64,000 nt of DNA from Triatoma infestans (GCA_011037195.1 JAAEAF010006585.1:1-64000); one strand, 5' to 3'. Positions 47,305-58,935 are shown, counted from the stretch's first letter. The notes: a model not told the origin generated them from the sequence alone. Numbers and translations: made by a program.

Positions 47305-50300
47305 TATGGGAGGTTCTGGCCAAACATAGCTCGGTGTTTGAGGAGCCGGACGGAAAGGGTTGCTCATTGCCTGTTCGCCACCGCATTGGGACCGGCGACG
47401 CTAGGCCGGTAGTCAAGCGTCCTTACAGAGTCCCACATTGCCACAAGAAAGTGATAGCAAACCACATCAAAGATATGCTAGAGCAGGGAGTTATCAAACC
47501 TTCCACGAGCCCATGGCAAGCCCCTGTAGTGCTCGTGCCGAAGAAATGCGAAGGAAGTGAACGGAAGTGGCGTTTTTGCACCGATTTTCGGGGTCTGAAT
47601 GCCGTAACCAAGAAGGATTCATACCCACTCCCCTTGATCACGGAGACTCTGGAGAACCTAGGCCCCTGTAAATTTTTCACCACCCTAGATTTGGCCAGCG
47701 GGTACCACCAAGTCCCCATTGCGCCGGAGGATCAGGAGAAAACCGCGTTTACAACGGAAGGCGGACATTACGAGTATAAGAGGTTGGCCTTTGGCTTGGT
47801 TAACGCCCCTGCGACCTTTCAGAGACTCATGGATCAACTCCTCGCAAAGATCAAGGGCACTGAGTGCTTAGTATATCTAGATGATGTCATCGTGTTCGGG
47901 GCTACAGCAGAAGAACACTGCCTAAGACTAGACCACGTCCTCTCACTGCTAGCAGAAGCCAACCTAAAGGTGCGGCTGGAAAAGTGCCGGTTCGCCCAGA
48001 GTGAGGTGCGGTATTTAGGACATATAGTCACCGGTGAAGGCGTAAAAACCGACCCAGAAAAGATCAGGGCAATTCGGGAGTACCCGGTTCCATCGAATGT
48101 TAGGGGACTCCGGGGATTCTTAGGACTCGCCGGGTACTACCGCCGGTTCATCCCATCCTTTGCCGAGATCGCTAGCCCCTTAACAAGATTGGTACGAAAA
48201 GGGCTGCAATACGATTGGGGGCTGGCGCAGCAGCGAGCGTTTGAGCAGTTGAAGGGTGAACTCTGCTCTAGCTCCGTCCTGGCTTACCCCGATTTCAGTG
48301 AACCCTTCATCCTAGCCACCGACGCGTCGGGAACAGCCTTAGGAGCGGTGCTTTCCCAGATGAGAAACGGGTCCGAACGCCCCATCGCCTTCGCAAGTCG
48401 GCAACTAAATCAGGCCGAGCGAAACTACGCCACTACGGAGAGAGAACTTTTAGCAGTGGTTTGGGCGACCAAACTCTTTCGGTGCTATTTACTGGGGCGG
48501 AGATTCAAGCTTGTAACCGATCACAATTCCCTACGTTGGATGCTCAGCATGCAGGATCCATCCTCACGATTGACCCGTTGGGCCTTGCGGCTAGCTGAGT
48601 TCGAGTACGATGTAGAACATAAGCCAGGCCGAAGACACACGAATGCCGATGCCCTCAGTCGCGGTGTGGCTCTGGTTACTGAACCGGCTAACCCGACACC
48701 GGAGGAGCCTGACAGTAGAGACCAACTTCCGGCGACCCCGCGCCAACCCTTACCGGATCGGCTGACAGTGGCGAGGGAACAGGTGGACGATCCGTGGTGC
48801 CAAGAGTTGAGGCGCAAACCTCCACCTGAGTTGCACCTGGACCCCGACGGGGTCATGTTCTGGAACACCAAACCCATGGGTAAGAGAGTGATAGTGCCAG
48901 CCGCACTGAGGGCGGCTGTGTTGCAACATGGGCACGACGCCGTGTGGGCGGGGCATCCTGGGGCCGAGCGAACTATTGCCCGACTGCAAGGCCATTTCTA
49001 TTGGCCCAGCCTGCGTCAGGACGCAGTGGAGTACGTCAGACAGTGCACATCGTGTTTGGAAAGAAAGACCCCGGCCAATCTTCGAGTCCCGTTGGGCGAG
49101 CCATATCAGGCCCAGCGCCCGTTTGAACAAGTCTCCATGGATATTGTGGGGCCTTTACCCTCTACCTCCGATGGGTATAAGTACATCCTCACCTTTATTG
49201 ACCATCTCAGCCGGGTTGCGGAAGCCATCCCATTAAAGGAAATCACTGCGGAGGCGACGGCGCGAGCATTGGTGGAATCGATCATCCTGAGGTATGGTAC
49301 CCCAAATAGATTATTAACCGATCAAGGGCGAAACTTTGTTTCAGATCTTTTTAAATCCGTGTGTCGATTTTTGGGTATACAAAAATTACAAACCACCGCC
49401 TATCATCCGGAGTGTAACGGTATGGTGGAGCGTCTACACCGAACTCTAATGGACTCGATGTCGCACTTCGTGCAGAGGGATGGAAGAGATTGGGATAGGT
49501 GGCTGCCCTATGTTGTTGCGGCGTACAGGTCCACTGCACATTCGTCCACCGGGTTCACGCCCAACTACCTTATTTATGGTAGAGAGCTATCACTTCCCGC
49601 GGAGGAAGAGCTCCAAGCATGGCATCCGGTTTCGGAGGTAGAATATAATCTCCAGAAGTTGAGGGAGAGGATACGGGAGTCACAGAAGGAGGCTTTTCGC
49701 CGAGCTGCGTCGAGCCGTGAAAAAAGAACCCAGGTGCACGACAAGGGGAAAGTAATGCGAAAATTCATTGTGGGGGATCGTGTCTATCTGTACACCCCTA
49801 TGGTCCCTGCCGGTCATTCTAAGAAATTTCATCGCCCCTGGTCAGGGCCATATATAGTCAGACAGGTTCATCCCCCTGTAAATTACGTCATCGAAAAGGG
49901 TCGAGGAGAGCTGGTCACGGTGCATGTAAACCGCTTAAAGCCCGCGTCTGGAAAGGAAAATCCCGGAACCCAAGAAGAAGAGGAAGGGGGAGACCAGCAG
50001 TTGCCCTCTTACGGAAATCAGGAGGCACTATTGGAAGAGGACCACTATTGGTGGCCTTCGTGGGTAGACGACGAACGGACCTCCCCAATGCCCAGGAGAC
50101 GCCCCGAAACCCCTGCTAGGAACGTCGACCAACAGCCGACGAGCGGGAGCTCGGAAGTAGCCGTAGGCGATAGGGAGGATCGTAATGCTGTTGGGGAAAA
50201 AGAGGAGACCATCAGTTTTTATAGGGAAGAGTCTCCCCCATTTGTCGACAACCCCAAAGACCCAACCTGGGCACCAGGCACCCCCGTCGCGATAGAACCA

Positions 50301-50429
50301 CGTCAGCACTCTATGGTTCTGCGCCCGAGGCCGCGACGAGTAACAGTGGGTGAGCCGAACCCCCCTGTGCAAAGAGCCGAATCTCCGGAACTAACCGGGC
50401 GGAGGGAAGGCGGTTGTCCCAGTACGTGA
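47301..50429 (+). CDS. pol: Pol: reverse transcriptase, RNase H, integrase
   Basis: An intact 1042-codon frame. RT is at residues ~35-240, with FTTLDLASGYHQ, FGLVNAPATFQ and the catalytic VYLDDVIVFG (YLDD at ~192-195). Tether/RNase H spans ~300-460 (FILATDASGTALGAVLSQ, TTERELLAVVW, TDHNSL, NADALSR). The integrase zinc-binding region is at ~565-615 (H..H..CTSC), the core at ~625-790 (MDIVGPLP, TDQGRNF, YHPECNGMVERLHRT), and a GPY/F-like C-terminal module follows (HRPWSGPYIVRQV). The last ~150 residues are acidic and unstructured. It copies the RNA into DNA and inserts it. The 4-bp target duplication fits this integrase class. No break is seen in the catalytic motifs. Confidence 0.95.
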   Translation: MIWEVLAKHSSVFEEPDGKGCSLPVRHRIGTGDARPVVKRPYRVPHCHKKVIANHIKDMLEQGVIKPSTSPWQAPVVLVPKKCEGSERKWRFCTDFRGLNAVTKKDSYPLPLITETLENLGPCKFFTTLDLASGYHQVPIAPEDQEKTAFTTEGGHYEYKRLAFGLVNAPATFQRLMDQLLAKIKGTECLVYLDDVIVFGATAEEHCLRLDHVLSLLAEANLKVRLEKCRFAQSEVRYLGHIVTGEGVKTDPEKIRAIREYPVPSNVRGLRGFLGLAGYYRRFIPSFAEIASPLTRLVRKGLQYDWGLAQQRAFEQLKGELCSSSVLAYPDFSEPFILATDASGTALGAVLSQMRNGSERPIAFASRQLNQAERNYATTERELLAVVWATKLFRCYLLGRRFKLVTDHNSLRWMLSMQDPSSRLTRWALRLAEFEYDVEHKPGRRHTNADALSRGVALVTEPANPTPEEPDSRDQLPATPRQPLPDRLTVAREQVDDPWCQELRRKPPPELHLDPDGVMFWNTKPMGKRVIVPAALRAAVLQHGHDAVWAGHPGAERTIARLQGHFYWPSLRQDAVEYVRQCTSCLERKTPANLRVPLGEPYQAQRPFEQVSMDIVGPLPSTSDGYKYILTFIDHLSRVAEAIPLKEITAEATARALVESIILRYGTPNRLLTDQGRNFVSDLFKSVCRFLGIQKLQTTAYHPECNGMVERLHRTLMDSMSHFVQRDGRDWDRWLPYVVAAYRSTAHSSTGFTPNYLIYGRELSLPAEEELQAWHPVSEVEYNLQKLRERIRESQKEAFRRAASSREKRTQVHDKGKVMRKFIVGDRVYLYTPMVPAGHSKKFHRPWSGPYIVRQVHPPVNYVIEKGRGELVTVHVNRLKPASGKENPGTQEEEEGGDQQLPSYGNQEALLEEDHYWWPSWVDDERTSPMPRRRPETPARNVDQQPTSGSSEVAVGDREDRNAVGEKEETISFYREESPPFVDNPKDPTWAPGTPVAIEPRQHSMVLRPRPRRVTVGEPNPPVQRAESPELTGRREGGCPST

Positions 50430-50443
50430 TCCTGCCCTACTAA

Positions 50444-52395
50444 ATGAAATCAGATGAACGGGAAGCTGTGAATGGAGAGGGGGTTAACACCAGACAAAAC
50501 CACATTCCTAACAGTCACACTGTTTCAGGAAGCGTGCTTGCGGCTCATTGGAGGCAGGGAATGGTATTCCTACCCAAGACGGAAGTATTACTCTCGGGCG
50601 ACTATTGGCAGGTGGTGGTGGAACTAAATATTACCTGTATGGACCGGTCCATTTCTGAGTTGCGCCGGGTGACACTACGAGTCAAGCAGGAGCTAAAGGA
50701 GGCAGTCCACCAAACGCCGGAATGGAAGAGCGGGTTGGAAGAAGTAGATCGTATTCTGGAACTAGAAAATGAAATGACTGAAGTCAGTGCCGCCCTAATG
50801 GGGATGCTACCACATGCCCGCAGTAAACGGGGCCTCATAAATGCCGGGGGAAAGGTGCTGAAGGTATTGTTTGGTACGCCCGATTCGGAGGACTTAGAAA
50901 ACATTCAGACCAGGCTGACGACACTAGAGGGAATTAGCGCGGAGGTTTTGCACGTCGAAGAGGCCCACCTCTCGGTGACGCGACGATTAGGGCGACAGAT
51001 GGAAACAACCAATCAACGATTGAATGAACTCGTGGGGAAAATCTACCAAAAAGTAGAAGATAGGAGACGAACATTAGAACGACTGGAAACACAGTACTCT
51101 GCCCTAGATAGCCTTGTACACCTATCCTTAAACATCTCCACTACCTTACGTCACTTAGAACTTACTGCTTTGAAAGCCATATTGGACCTCCAAAATCTTC
51201 ATAGAGACTTAATTGCCTTGGCCTCGGGAAAAGTTGGGTCCTCCTTGATCTCGCCAGTAGAATTGGGAAATATTTTGCGTAAGGCTAGGGATGCTTTGCC
51301 AGATGATGTGGAGTTGCTTTCAGGAGTTGGCCCAGCGGACATGTACATCTATTATGCACTGGCCGAAGCCCATGCCGTTTCCACTGCTGAACTCATCCGA
51401 GGGATGCTGAGATTTCCGCTGGCGAGTCGTAGACGACAAATGGAGTTGTATCAAGTTCGACCGCTACCGGTCCAGGACCAAGCCACCGGCTTGTTTGTGG
51501 TCATCCAACCGGCGGCCGAATATCTTCTAGTTAGCCGGGATAGAGAGTACTACGCAGAAGTCGGACAGGACCAGCTAAGAGATTGCCGAGAAGGTGCCCT
51601 CTGGGTGTGTCCGATTCGTTTTCCGCTGACCCAGCGGTATGAGGCAACCTGTACAAGCAGCCTTTTTTACGAAGAACACTCAACCGTGCTAGAAAAGTGC
51701 CATCCTACAGTGCTGACTACACCGCATGCACCGGTGTGGTATTGGGATGCCAGCAATGCATCCTGGATTTTAGCTTGGCGAAACCCACTAAACTCATTTC
51801 CCAATGCTCAGAGCCTGCTGGGATGCAAGTAACCGAGAGGACCATAAGTGGAGTAGGACAAGTTGCAGCGTCCAAGGGCTGCACCCTCCTGGCTGAGAGG
51901 AGTATGCTATTGTCTAACAATCAGGAACGCCTGAGTGTAAATATCGAAAAGCGGATAGCCATGTGGACTCCGCGGGGCCCTCTGATACGAGTGGGCAGGT
52001 TGATACCTGACCCTAAAGCGGCAATAAATCAAATAGTGGATGCCCTCACCTTGGGGGGAGACAGCAAGCTGGGAAATTTCGACGCCATGGAGGTGCCTCT
52101 AGAGGTACTTCAACAGCGTATACGGCAGGCGGAGTCATGGTCTCAGCAAGACAGCTGGACGGTGAGCCTTCTGGGAGGTGCTGGACTATTGCTACTATTG
52201 GTCGCCGGCGTAGCTCTTGCCTGGTGGAAGTATACCCAGCGAGGAAAGAGTCGCCCTGAAGCGGCGGAAGATCCTAGCCAACCGGAGAGCAGCCAGGGGA
52301 GGGAGCCTATCGAGATCCACCAGCTTGATGCTCGCGAGAGAGCGTACCTGGCAAGAGGTACCCGGGAGCCAGCTGCCCATCAGTGTAGGGGTTAA
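50444..52395 (+). pseudogene. env: Env-like fusion glycoprotein gene, frame broken
   Basis: Two overlapping frames, 50444-51832 (462 codons) and 51697-52395, together cover one env-like protein; the shift lies near 51825. The first part has a furin-type site RSKR at residues ~126-129 followed by GLINAGGKVLKVLFG, a fusion-peptide-like segment. Long heptad-like helical stretches come next. This matches the baculovirus F/errantivirus Env class. The second part ends with a hydrophobic membrane span (LLGGAGLLLLLVAGVALAWW) and a short basic tail. No signal peptide is visible at the first ATG; in errantiviruses env is usually made from a spliced RNA. As it stands this copy would yield a truncated product without its membrane anchor. 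Confidence 0.85.
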
Positions 52396-52467
52396 TGAGA
52401 GTGTAGGGGGAGTGCTAGATAAGGTAAGAGAAGTTGGATCAAGACGAGATACCAACTTCTTTAATTC

Positions 52468-52478
52468 GGGGGGTGAAT
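52468..52478 (+). promoter_or_regulatory. Polypurine tract
   Basis: ggggggtgaat directly before the 3' LTR, the usual site for priming plus-strand DNA. Confidence 0.7.
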
Positions 52479-53068
52479 TGTAACCAAATAAATATAAAAC
52501 GCAATATTTGAACGTAATTAAGTGTAGAATATAGATTTGAATTAAATGTAGAGTAGCAAAGGCCGTGTCAGAGATGTTACAGAGATTGCTGACTCGGGAA
52601 TCCTCCCCTCTTTGGAGTGAATTCCTATTGTCATGAGATTACAATAACAACTCGAAGGAAGTCAGTCTGTGGTTGTGTGCAAAGAATGAAACCTGGCTTA
52701 TGGCTGTGTGCTTGGGCGTTAGGTGAGTCGCTTCTCCATAGTAACTCTGGCAAGGCATGAGAATTTATTATTTAATAATTGAATTTATTATTTTTTGTTT
52801 GTTTTGGCATAGGATGATTAGTATTAACATTTTGGCTTAGAATTTGATTAGTAATTGTAACTTAAGTTTGATATTAGCTTGTAAGGTAATAGTATTAATT
52901 TTTAAAGGGTATTAGTTTTTTTAATCGTACTAAATTTTTGTAAGGTTCATTATTAAAAGTATAATTTGTACAGACAACTTTCATTCAATAAGTACATTAT
53001 TTTCTGAAACCAAGGCTTGTCTATATGAGTTCCCGTCAATGCCCTCCCAACACGCCCGCTTCGTTACA
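52479..53068 (+). repeat. 3' LTR of the Gypsy element
   Basis: 590 bp. Compared with the 5' LTR it has four substitutions (near offsets 20, 305, 316 and 566) and one deleted A in ggtgagtc(a)gcttc. It is followed by the target duplication GTCA. Confidence 0.95.
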
Positions 53069-53072
53069 GTCA

Positions 53073-54180
53073 TCTTGTTTAAAAAAAAAAAAATGCTATG
53101 ACAAAACTAAAAGCGATCCAAGGTAACTTTGTTTATAAATTCATTCCCCATTTATTTATGCAAAATAAAAATATGACAAAGTTCAACAAAATATAAACGC
53201 TCTTTTTTTTTCTGTAGAGGATAATGTGCAAGTAAACAAAATCGGTCATGTTTTTTTATGACTCAATCCCAATCAATATCATAATCCTTTTCTAGGTTAT
53301 ATCATTGTAATATGATTGTAACATCAATCTTCTTGTACACTGATGACTTAGGGCTAATTTTAAGAAGTGAAGCTAAAATTAAAAAAATAAATAAATGAAA
53401 AAATGGTACTGGATTTACTATAATTCCAAAAGACAAGCTTTTCTTTAAACTTCAATCAAATCAGAAGAATAGAAATATTTCAATTGTAATTAAAAGAGAC
53501 CGAATTATGAATATTTGCCCTTTAATAGATAGATATTATATTGTTCAATAAGAAGAGAGATACAGCACCAAATATCTATATTTGCTCACATAGGTCAGGT
53601 GGATTATAAAGGGCTGCTGTTGGTGGTAATACAGCCTAGTGAAGATAATACCATGGATTCACCTGCAAGCATCACGATATGCACGCCAAGGTAATAAATC
53701 ATTACTAGGCCTCCTACTTATCTATTACAAGCCTACATACATGCATACATACAATGCCCCACCAACCTTGATTACTATACCTATCTCATCACATCTCAAT
53801 CTGTGCACAATTCTCCATGCTTTATTTTACGAGCATTTAATACATTAATAAAAAAAAATATGTATTTATATTTTACATATAGATCAAGAAAGCTGTCCTA
53901 ATTAACAATAATCTTTTATATAGATTTATTCTCCGAAGGCTTTTTTGTTGTTGTTGTTGTGCATGATTTATGCCCTTAGTTCATGTTTATAATACGTATA
54001 AAGAAACTGTATCGATAATGTTTTGGTTGGAAATTTATAGACAAAATCTTAAAATAATCCTCTTCGATTCAAGGATAGAAAACTGATATACTAGATCTTT
54101 TAGTTTCATTTTTACTATCATTTACTTCTTGGAAGTACTGTTGTCATGCCAGATTTTCCAAAATTGAATTTTCATCAGAA
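53073..54180. other. DNA after the Gypsy element, mostly unassigned
   Basis: The start should be the rest of the interrupted mariner, but I could not identify its terminal repeat. A (TTG)n tract is at 53946-53960. No exon supported. Confidence 0.4.
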
Positions 54181-54199
54181 ATACATATTTTGGGGTCTC

Positions 54200-55592
54200 C
54201 TGAATATGAAAAACAATGTTTTTAGCTGAATGTTCTGGTTGTGTGTTAACATAATATTTCAAAAATGAAAAGTTGCAGGAAGCTAAAGCTTGATATTCCA
54301 TTTAGGCATCCCCTCCCCCCCACAATTCCGTTTAGACACGAAGATTTCCGGCAAAATCCAACCAGCCGGAAATGTTACTTTACCGAATGAATTTTTTTTT
54401 TGTGATTTTCTCAAAAACGGCTCGAACAGGTAGGTTTTCTCTAAATTACCTATCACTTTTATCTGAAATTTTAATAATAAATAAAAAAAAAGAGAAATAA
54501 ATATAAATGTATTAAAGTAAATAAGTAAAGTAATAAGTAAATATTAAAAATCTGATGTGAAACACTCACACAACTTTCTTTTACTCCAGTTCTCAAAAAA
54601 TTATAATTGACAAATTTTATAGTTTGTGTATCAAATTTTAATGAAATTCGTCGAAAACTGAAAAAAACTGTCTAGTAAAAGCGCACTTCCGGTTTACTAA
54701 TTTTTCTTGAAACTTGGAATTTTGACCATTTATTTATTTCTAATTAATTTTGTTTGGATGATAGAATTGTATAATCAACTATGATACCACTTTAGAGGAA
54801 AACATAACCCCACCCCTCGCATATAAGTGCCCTTAAATGAATTTTCCCAGAGAAATGTTTTAAATAAAAATTGTAGATCTCTGTTTGTTTAGTTTATATA
54901 AGATGTTTCAAGAAAATCGTCGGAGTCATTTTTTGTGAAAATCGGGAAAAAGTGAAAAAAATCATTTAGTAAAGTGGTAATGTAAACGCACTTCCGGTTA
55001 TGTGATTTTTTTTTGAACTAGGAATTTCAACAAATATTCAATTCTAATTAACATTATTTAGATGATAGAATTCTTTAATAAACTGAAATAGCACTTTAAA
55101 TAAAAACCTAACTCACCCCTCCCCCATAACTGCCCTTAAATGAATTTTCCCAGAGAATCATTTGAAATAAAAGTTGTAGCTCTTTGTATGTGTAGTTGAT
55201 ATACCAAGTTTGAAGAAAATTGTCAGAGCCATTTTTGAGAAAAACGCAAAAAAGTAAAAAAAAAAAGCCGACAAGTAAAGTAATACTTCCGGTTGAGGAG
55301 TTTTGACAGATGACTCACTGTCAGATGCCATGGTGATACCTAAACGGAAATATCAAGTTCAACTTTCTACGGTGTTTTCTTCTTTTTGAGCTATGCTGTT
55401 CACATACACACAAACACACACACACAAACACACACACTAGGACCCACACACAACACAACATGGACCAATTTGCTAAAAACCACTTTTTTTGACTCTGGGG
55501 ACCTCAAAACGGATATTTCCGGCGAAAACTCGATATGAAAATTTCACACGATTACAATACTTCCTCTTACTTGGAGTAAGAGAAAGTAATAG
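54200..55592 (+). repeat. Composite ~300-bp-unit repeat, best-preserved copy
   Basis: From about 54545 (tctgatgtgaaacactcacac) the + strand carries three units. Each is marked by a cacttccggtt block (54680, 54979, 55287), a cccacccctc/ccc block, tgcccttaaatgaattttcccagag, ttgtagatctctgt and aaaatcgtcggag..attttt. The last unit leads into gagctatgctgttcacatacacacaaacacac (a CA tract), then gacctcaaaacggatatttccgg and cgatatgaaaatttcacac. It ends in a hairpin-like cttcctcttacttggagtaagagaaag. The stretch 54200-54490 is a fragment of the same repeat in the opposite orientation, abutting head to head. No protein frame is seen. Confidence 0.7.
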
Positions 55593-55637
55593 TTCTTAGA
55601 CTTCTTATATTATAAGTAAAGAATGTAAGTATAGTAA

Positions 55638-56598
55638 TCTATATATATAAAAATTCAGCATCCGTATGTTTATGGCTGCAAAACTCGAAAAGTAGTCGAT
55701 GGATTTACTTGAAATTTTTACACAACGTTGCATTTCTATGTAAGAGTGTTATATATACTTTTTACTCCGAAGTTCCCACGGAAACGGGAACTTGTCCGAG
55801 CGTTTCGCCAGGTTGGCAGGAATAGGCAAACTCAGATGCGTTGCGATGGTGGCTCACTCTCTGAACCTCTTTCTCAACTACTTTTAAGTACCTCTATTCC
55901 GAAGTTCCCACGGAAACGGGAAATTCCGAGCTAAAATCCGTTCAAACGGCCATATTGCGTTAGCACTTGCTTCTTCAGGTATTGCTGCTACGTTGATGGA
56001 AGGAGGTAGAACAGCGCATTCAGCTCTTAAACTGTCACTAAACATGCACTTCACAGAAAACCCAACATGTAACATTTCTAAAACATCAGGAATGGGAAAG
56101 GTTCTTCAGGCGTGCAAAATCATTGTATGGGATGAGTGTACAATGACTTATAAGAAGTCACTGGAAGCATTAGACCATACATTGAAAGACTTGCGAAATA
56201 ATCAGGTTCCACTTGGAGGAGCATTGGTGTTACTATCTGGTGACTTCAGGCAAACGCTTCCATTGATACCTCGCTCAACACCAGCTGATGAATTGCATGC
56301 CTGCTTGAAATATTCAACTCTTTGAAGCACAGTAAAAAAAATCATGTTCAACTTCAAAACGATCCAACAGCTGCCATATTTAAGACAATTAATCGAACTC
56401 GGTAACGGCACTGCTCCTACAAATCCGGAATCGGGAAAAATCACCTTCTTCAAAATCTAATTTCTGCAACATTGTACATTCAAAAGAAGAAATAGTAGAC
56501 AGGGTATTCCAAAGCATCGAAACAAATTATCCAAATCATGCATGGTTAAGCCTAAAAATCAGACTGAGCCACAGCGAAGCATGGTCGGGTTAGCTCGT
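55638..56598 (+). mobile_element. Internally deleted Helitron with helicase fragment
   Basis: The 5' end, tctatatatataaaaattc, follows A (Helitrons start TC and insert into AT). The 3' end is a cagcgaagcatggtcgggttagctcgt segment, close to the usual insect Helitron end. The frame around 55930-56325 encodes part of a PIF1-type helicase: HIALALASSGIAATLMEGGRTAHS, then IIVWDECTM (Walker B, DE) and LSGDFRQTLPLIPRS. Helicase sequence continues with breaks after 56330. The Walker A motif and the Rep nuclease are absent. Two copies of cgaagttcccacggaaacgg lie at 55770-55790 and 55900-55920, before the helicase part. A dead, deleted copy. Confidence 0.82.
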
Positions 56599-56599
56599 T

Positions 56600-57900
56600 A
56601 CAATATAATATATATACGGTTTTATGAGCTATTAATACAATATTAAGGAGTTTAAGGAGTTTGGGTTGCTAAAATTCCGATTTTAATAAAAATTGATTTA
56701 CCAGACATTACTCAAAGTCTTGTTTGCTTCAGTTTCTCGAGATTTTCTCGAAAATGGCTTCCAACTATTTCCTTTAATGCAGGTCAATTAATTATACATA
56801 TAACTCTATGAATTTTGTTCGAAACATTTGAAAAATGGATTTATATAGTTTGGTAGAACTTCGTACCAGAACTCTGCGGAACAGTAAACTAGACGGACTT
56901 TATCACATTCAAATTTTAGAATTCTATGTCGTAATGTTTCTATACTCCTTATTAACTATTTAACCTTACAATCAACACTGACTTTAAGATCTTCTTTTTC
57001 AAACTTGCTAAAACAACAGCAACAAATTCTGCTTTAGTCTAAAAAACTTCTATCCCGATCCCTCTCTTCAAAGTCTTATCTTCAAACATAAACTGCCCAC
57101 CACTAGTCCATATCTCTAACCCTTATATGTACATATGATGTACATGACATTCTAGATTGTAAATCTTTTCACACACCATCTTAAAAACAACGTTTACAAA
57201 AATTAAGTAACAGAATCTCTTACGAAGATTTCCATTGTCTTTCAACAACCCATGTTGGTTTTTCAAAACCTAGCAACTCTATTCCACTGCAGGATTGTAT
57301 TTTAAAATCAAAATAAATTTATTTAATCTTAGATTTGGTTCGCAAAAAAAGAATTTCCAGGCCATAAAATTCACAAAAACACAAAGGACCAAAAAAAAAA
57401 AAAAAAAGTCAGTCGTTATAGGCAGGCATTTTATTATACTAATATTAAAAATGATAACCCCCATATAAATCGTTATATTGCCCATTTAAATGATAAACTA
57501 TAAAGATATAATAAATTTATCAAAGATATAACATTTTCGCTTTATTTACTGTTATACGATACATTTATGTATATGGTTGTATATATATTTAACATTTATC
57601 TTAATGTTTGGAAGATATATCTTTGAATCTATTCAAAAGTGAAGGTAGTTTTTACATAAACATAAAATATACATAGTAAGTACATAAATGTTTATAAACA
57701 AAATCTGGTGTAATAACATTCACAAATAATTTCAAAATGGAATTTAAAAAAATTCTAAATTTTCAAAGTTGCTTTAAAGTTTTTTAGGCATGTTTCAAAC
57801 AGTTTTTAGGACATAGTTACTATCTGAAAGTTTCCACATTGACCACCAGTCAGCAGCACAATAACAATCCAGAATATCAAGAACCACCTCCCAAACATCT
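56600..57900. other. Repeat fragments and AT-rich DNA
   Basis: At ~56690-56800 there is a short fragment like the composite repeat in reverse (ttctcgagattttctcgaaaatggcttccaac). The rest is unassigned. The frame at 57279-57485 has no feature. Confidence 0.4.
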
Positions 57901-57938
57901 ATTCCCTTCAGCAAAGCAGTTTAGCTTAAAGAAAAACT

Positions 57939-58521
57939 GTGTAATACAAGTTATATGCTTTGGGTGTGTCAAATAAATTTATAAATATTCTACAAGCGCT
58001 GTTCTCAAACACCGAATCCTCAGTATGGATCAATGGTGTGCTCACGGATAGTTTTGAGACTAAGACGGGATTGAGGCAAGGTTGTTTGTTATCCCCTCTT
58101 CTTTTTTCACTAAACCTTAATGATTTACACGATTTCCTTGGCGCTGGCGTACGTATCGGAGGCGTACATTCGATGTCACTTATATGTCGATGATATTGTT
58201 TTAATTTTTACCGATCCCCCACACCCTGCAATATATGATTAACCGCCTGAGTGAATATTGCAAAGATGGAACTTGTCTGTAAATCTAGACAAATCTAAAA
58301 TAGTTATCTTTAGGAAAGAAGGGAAGTTGGCGAAGAGCGAAACTTGGAAAATTGACGAACAAAATATAGAGGAAGAGAGCCAATATAAGTATCTAGGCGT
58401 AATCTAGAGGTGCACTGTTTAACTTAAATTTAGTGTAAATAGGGATGAAAATAGGCATTATTGTTTTCTTTGTAATCTTGGAGTGATATTAAGATATTAT
58501 TCATTTCAAACTATTCAAAGA
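57939..58521 (+). mobile_element. LINE reverse transcriptase fragment
   Basis: Encodes the RT palm region of a non-LTR element: SVWINGVLTDSFETKTGLRQ, then GCLLSPLLFSLNLNDL. After a frame break it encodes a YVDDIVL catalytic-type block and later LDKSKIVIFRKEG and YKYLGVI. It is truncated at both sides. A 21-bp direct repeat, gtttagcttaaagaaaaact with a leading a, lies at 57918-57938 and 58522-58542. It may be a target duplication or an internal rearrangement. Confidence 0.78.
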
Positions 58522-58639
58522 AGTTTAGCTTAAAGAAAAACTTGGAGGTGAAACGTAAAAACTCAGTAAAACACATCAGAATAATGCACGGTTCCATCAT
58601 ATCTATTGAAGTAATTAAACATTAAGTGGAAATTCCGAC

Positions 58640-58935
58640 TTTTAAGAAGATTTATTAATTCGAACTATGACATTTGAACAAGATCAAGTGAGTGTATAAC
58701 CTCAATTATCATTCCGGTTGTCTTTTGCCATTTTTTTGCAAAATGTAGCCAACTATTTTTCTTCCTTAAACTCTGTAAACTTCTTGCACTAATCTATCAC
58801 TTTCTAATGAATCATTTTTCCGGGAAAATTCATTTAAGGGGGTTCACTAAAACTGTCATTTCGTTGTAACAAGACATTATCACTATTTTTCACGTCTATT
58901 TTAAAAAACATCGGCTAACCGGAAGAAGATTTTAT
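58640..58935 (-). repeat. Composite repeat fragment, inverted
   Basis: It contains ttccggttgtcttttgccat, the tttttccgggaaaattcatttaaggg block and cggctaaccggaag. These are the reverse-oriented landmarks of the composite repeat, in order, for about one unit. Confidence 0.55.

Larger units (their letters stand above)
44263..53068 (+). mobile_element. Env-bearing Gypsy (errantivirus-like) LTR retrotransposon
   Basis: An 8.8-kb element with LTRs at 44263-44853 and 52479-53068, both TG...CA, differing by four substitutions and one deleted base. A 4-bp target duplication, GTCA, flanks it (44259-44262 and 53069-53072). In order inside: primer-binding site, gag, protease region, pol (RT, RNase H, integrase), env-like gene and polypurine tract. 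The internal part is clearly richer in G+C than the host DNA around it. Frame breaks in gag and env, and an altered protease motif, suggest this copy is not functional as it stands, despite recent insertion. It splits an older mariner. Confidence 0.95.

Noticed and set aside
45526..50904. Many minus-strand frames within the Gypsy element
   Set aside because: Antisense shadows of GC-rich gag, pol and env coding sequence.
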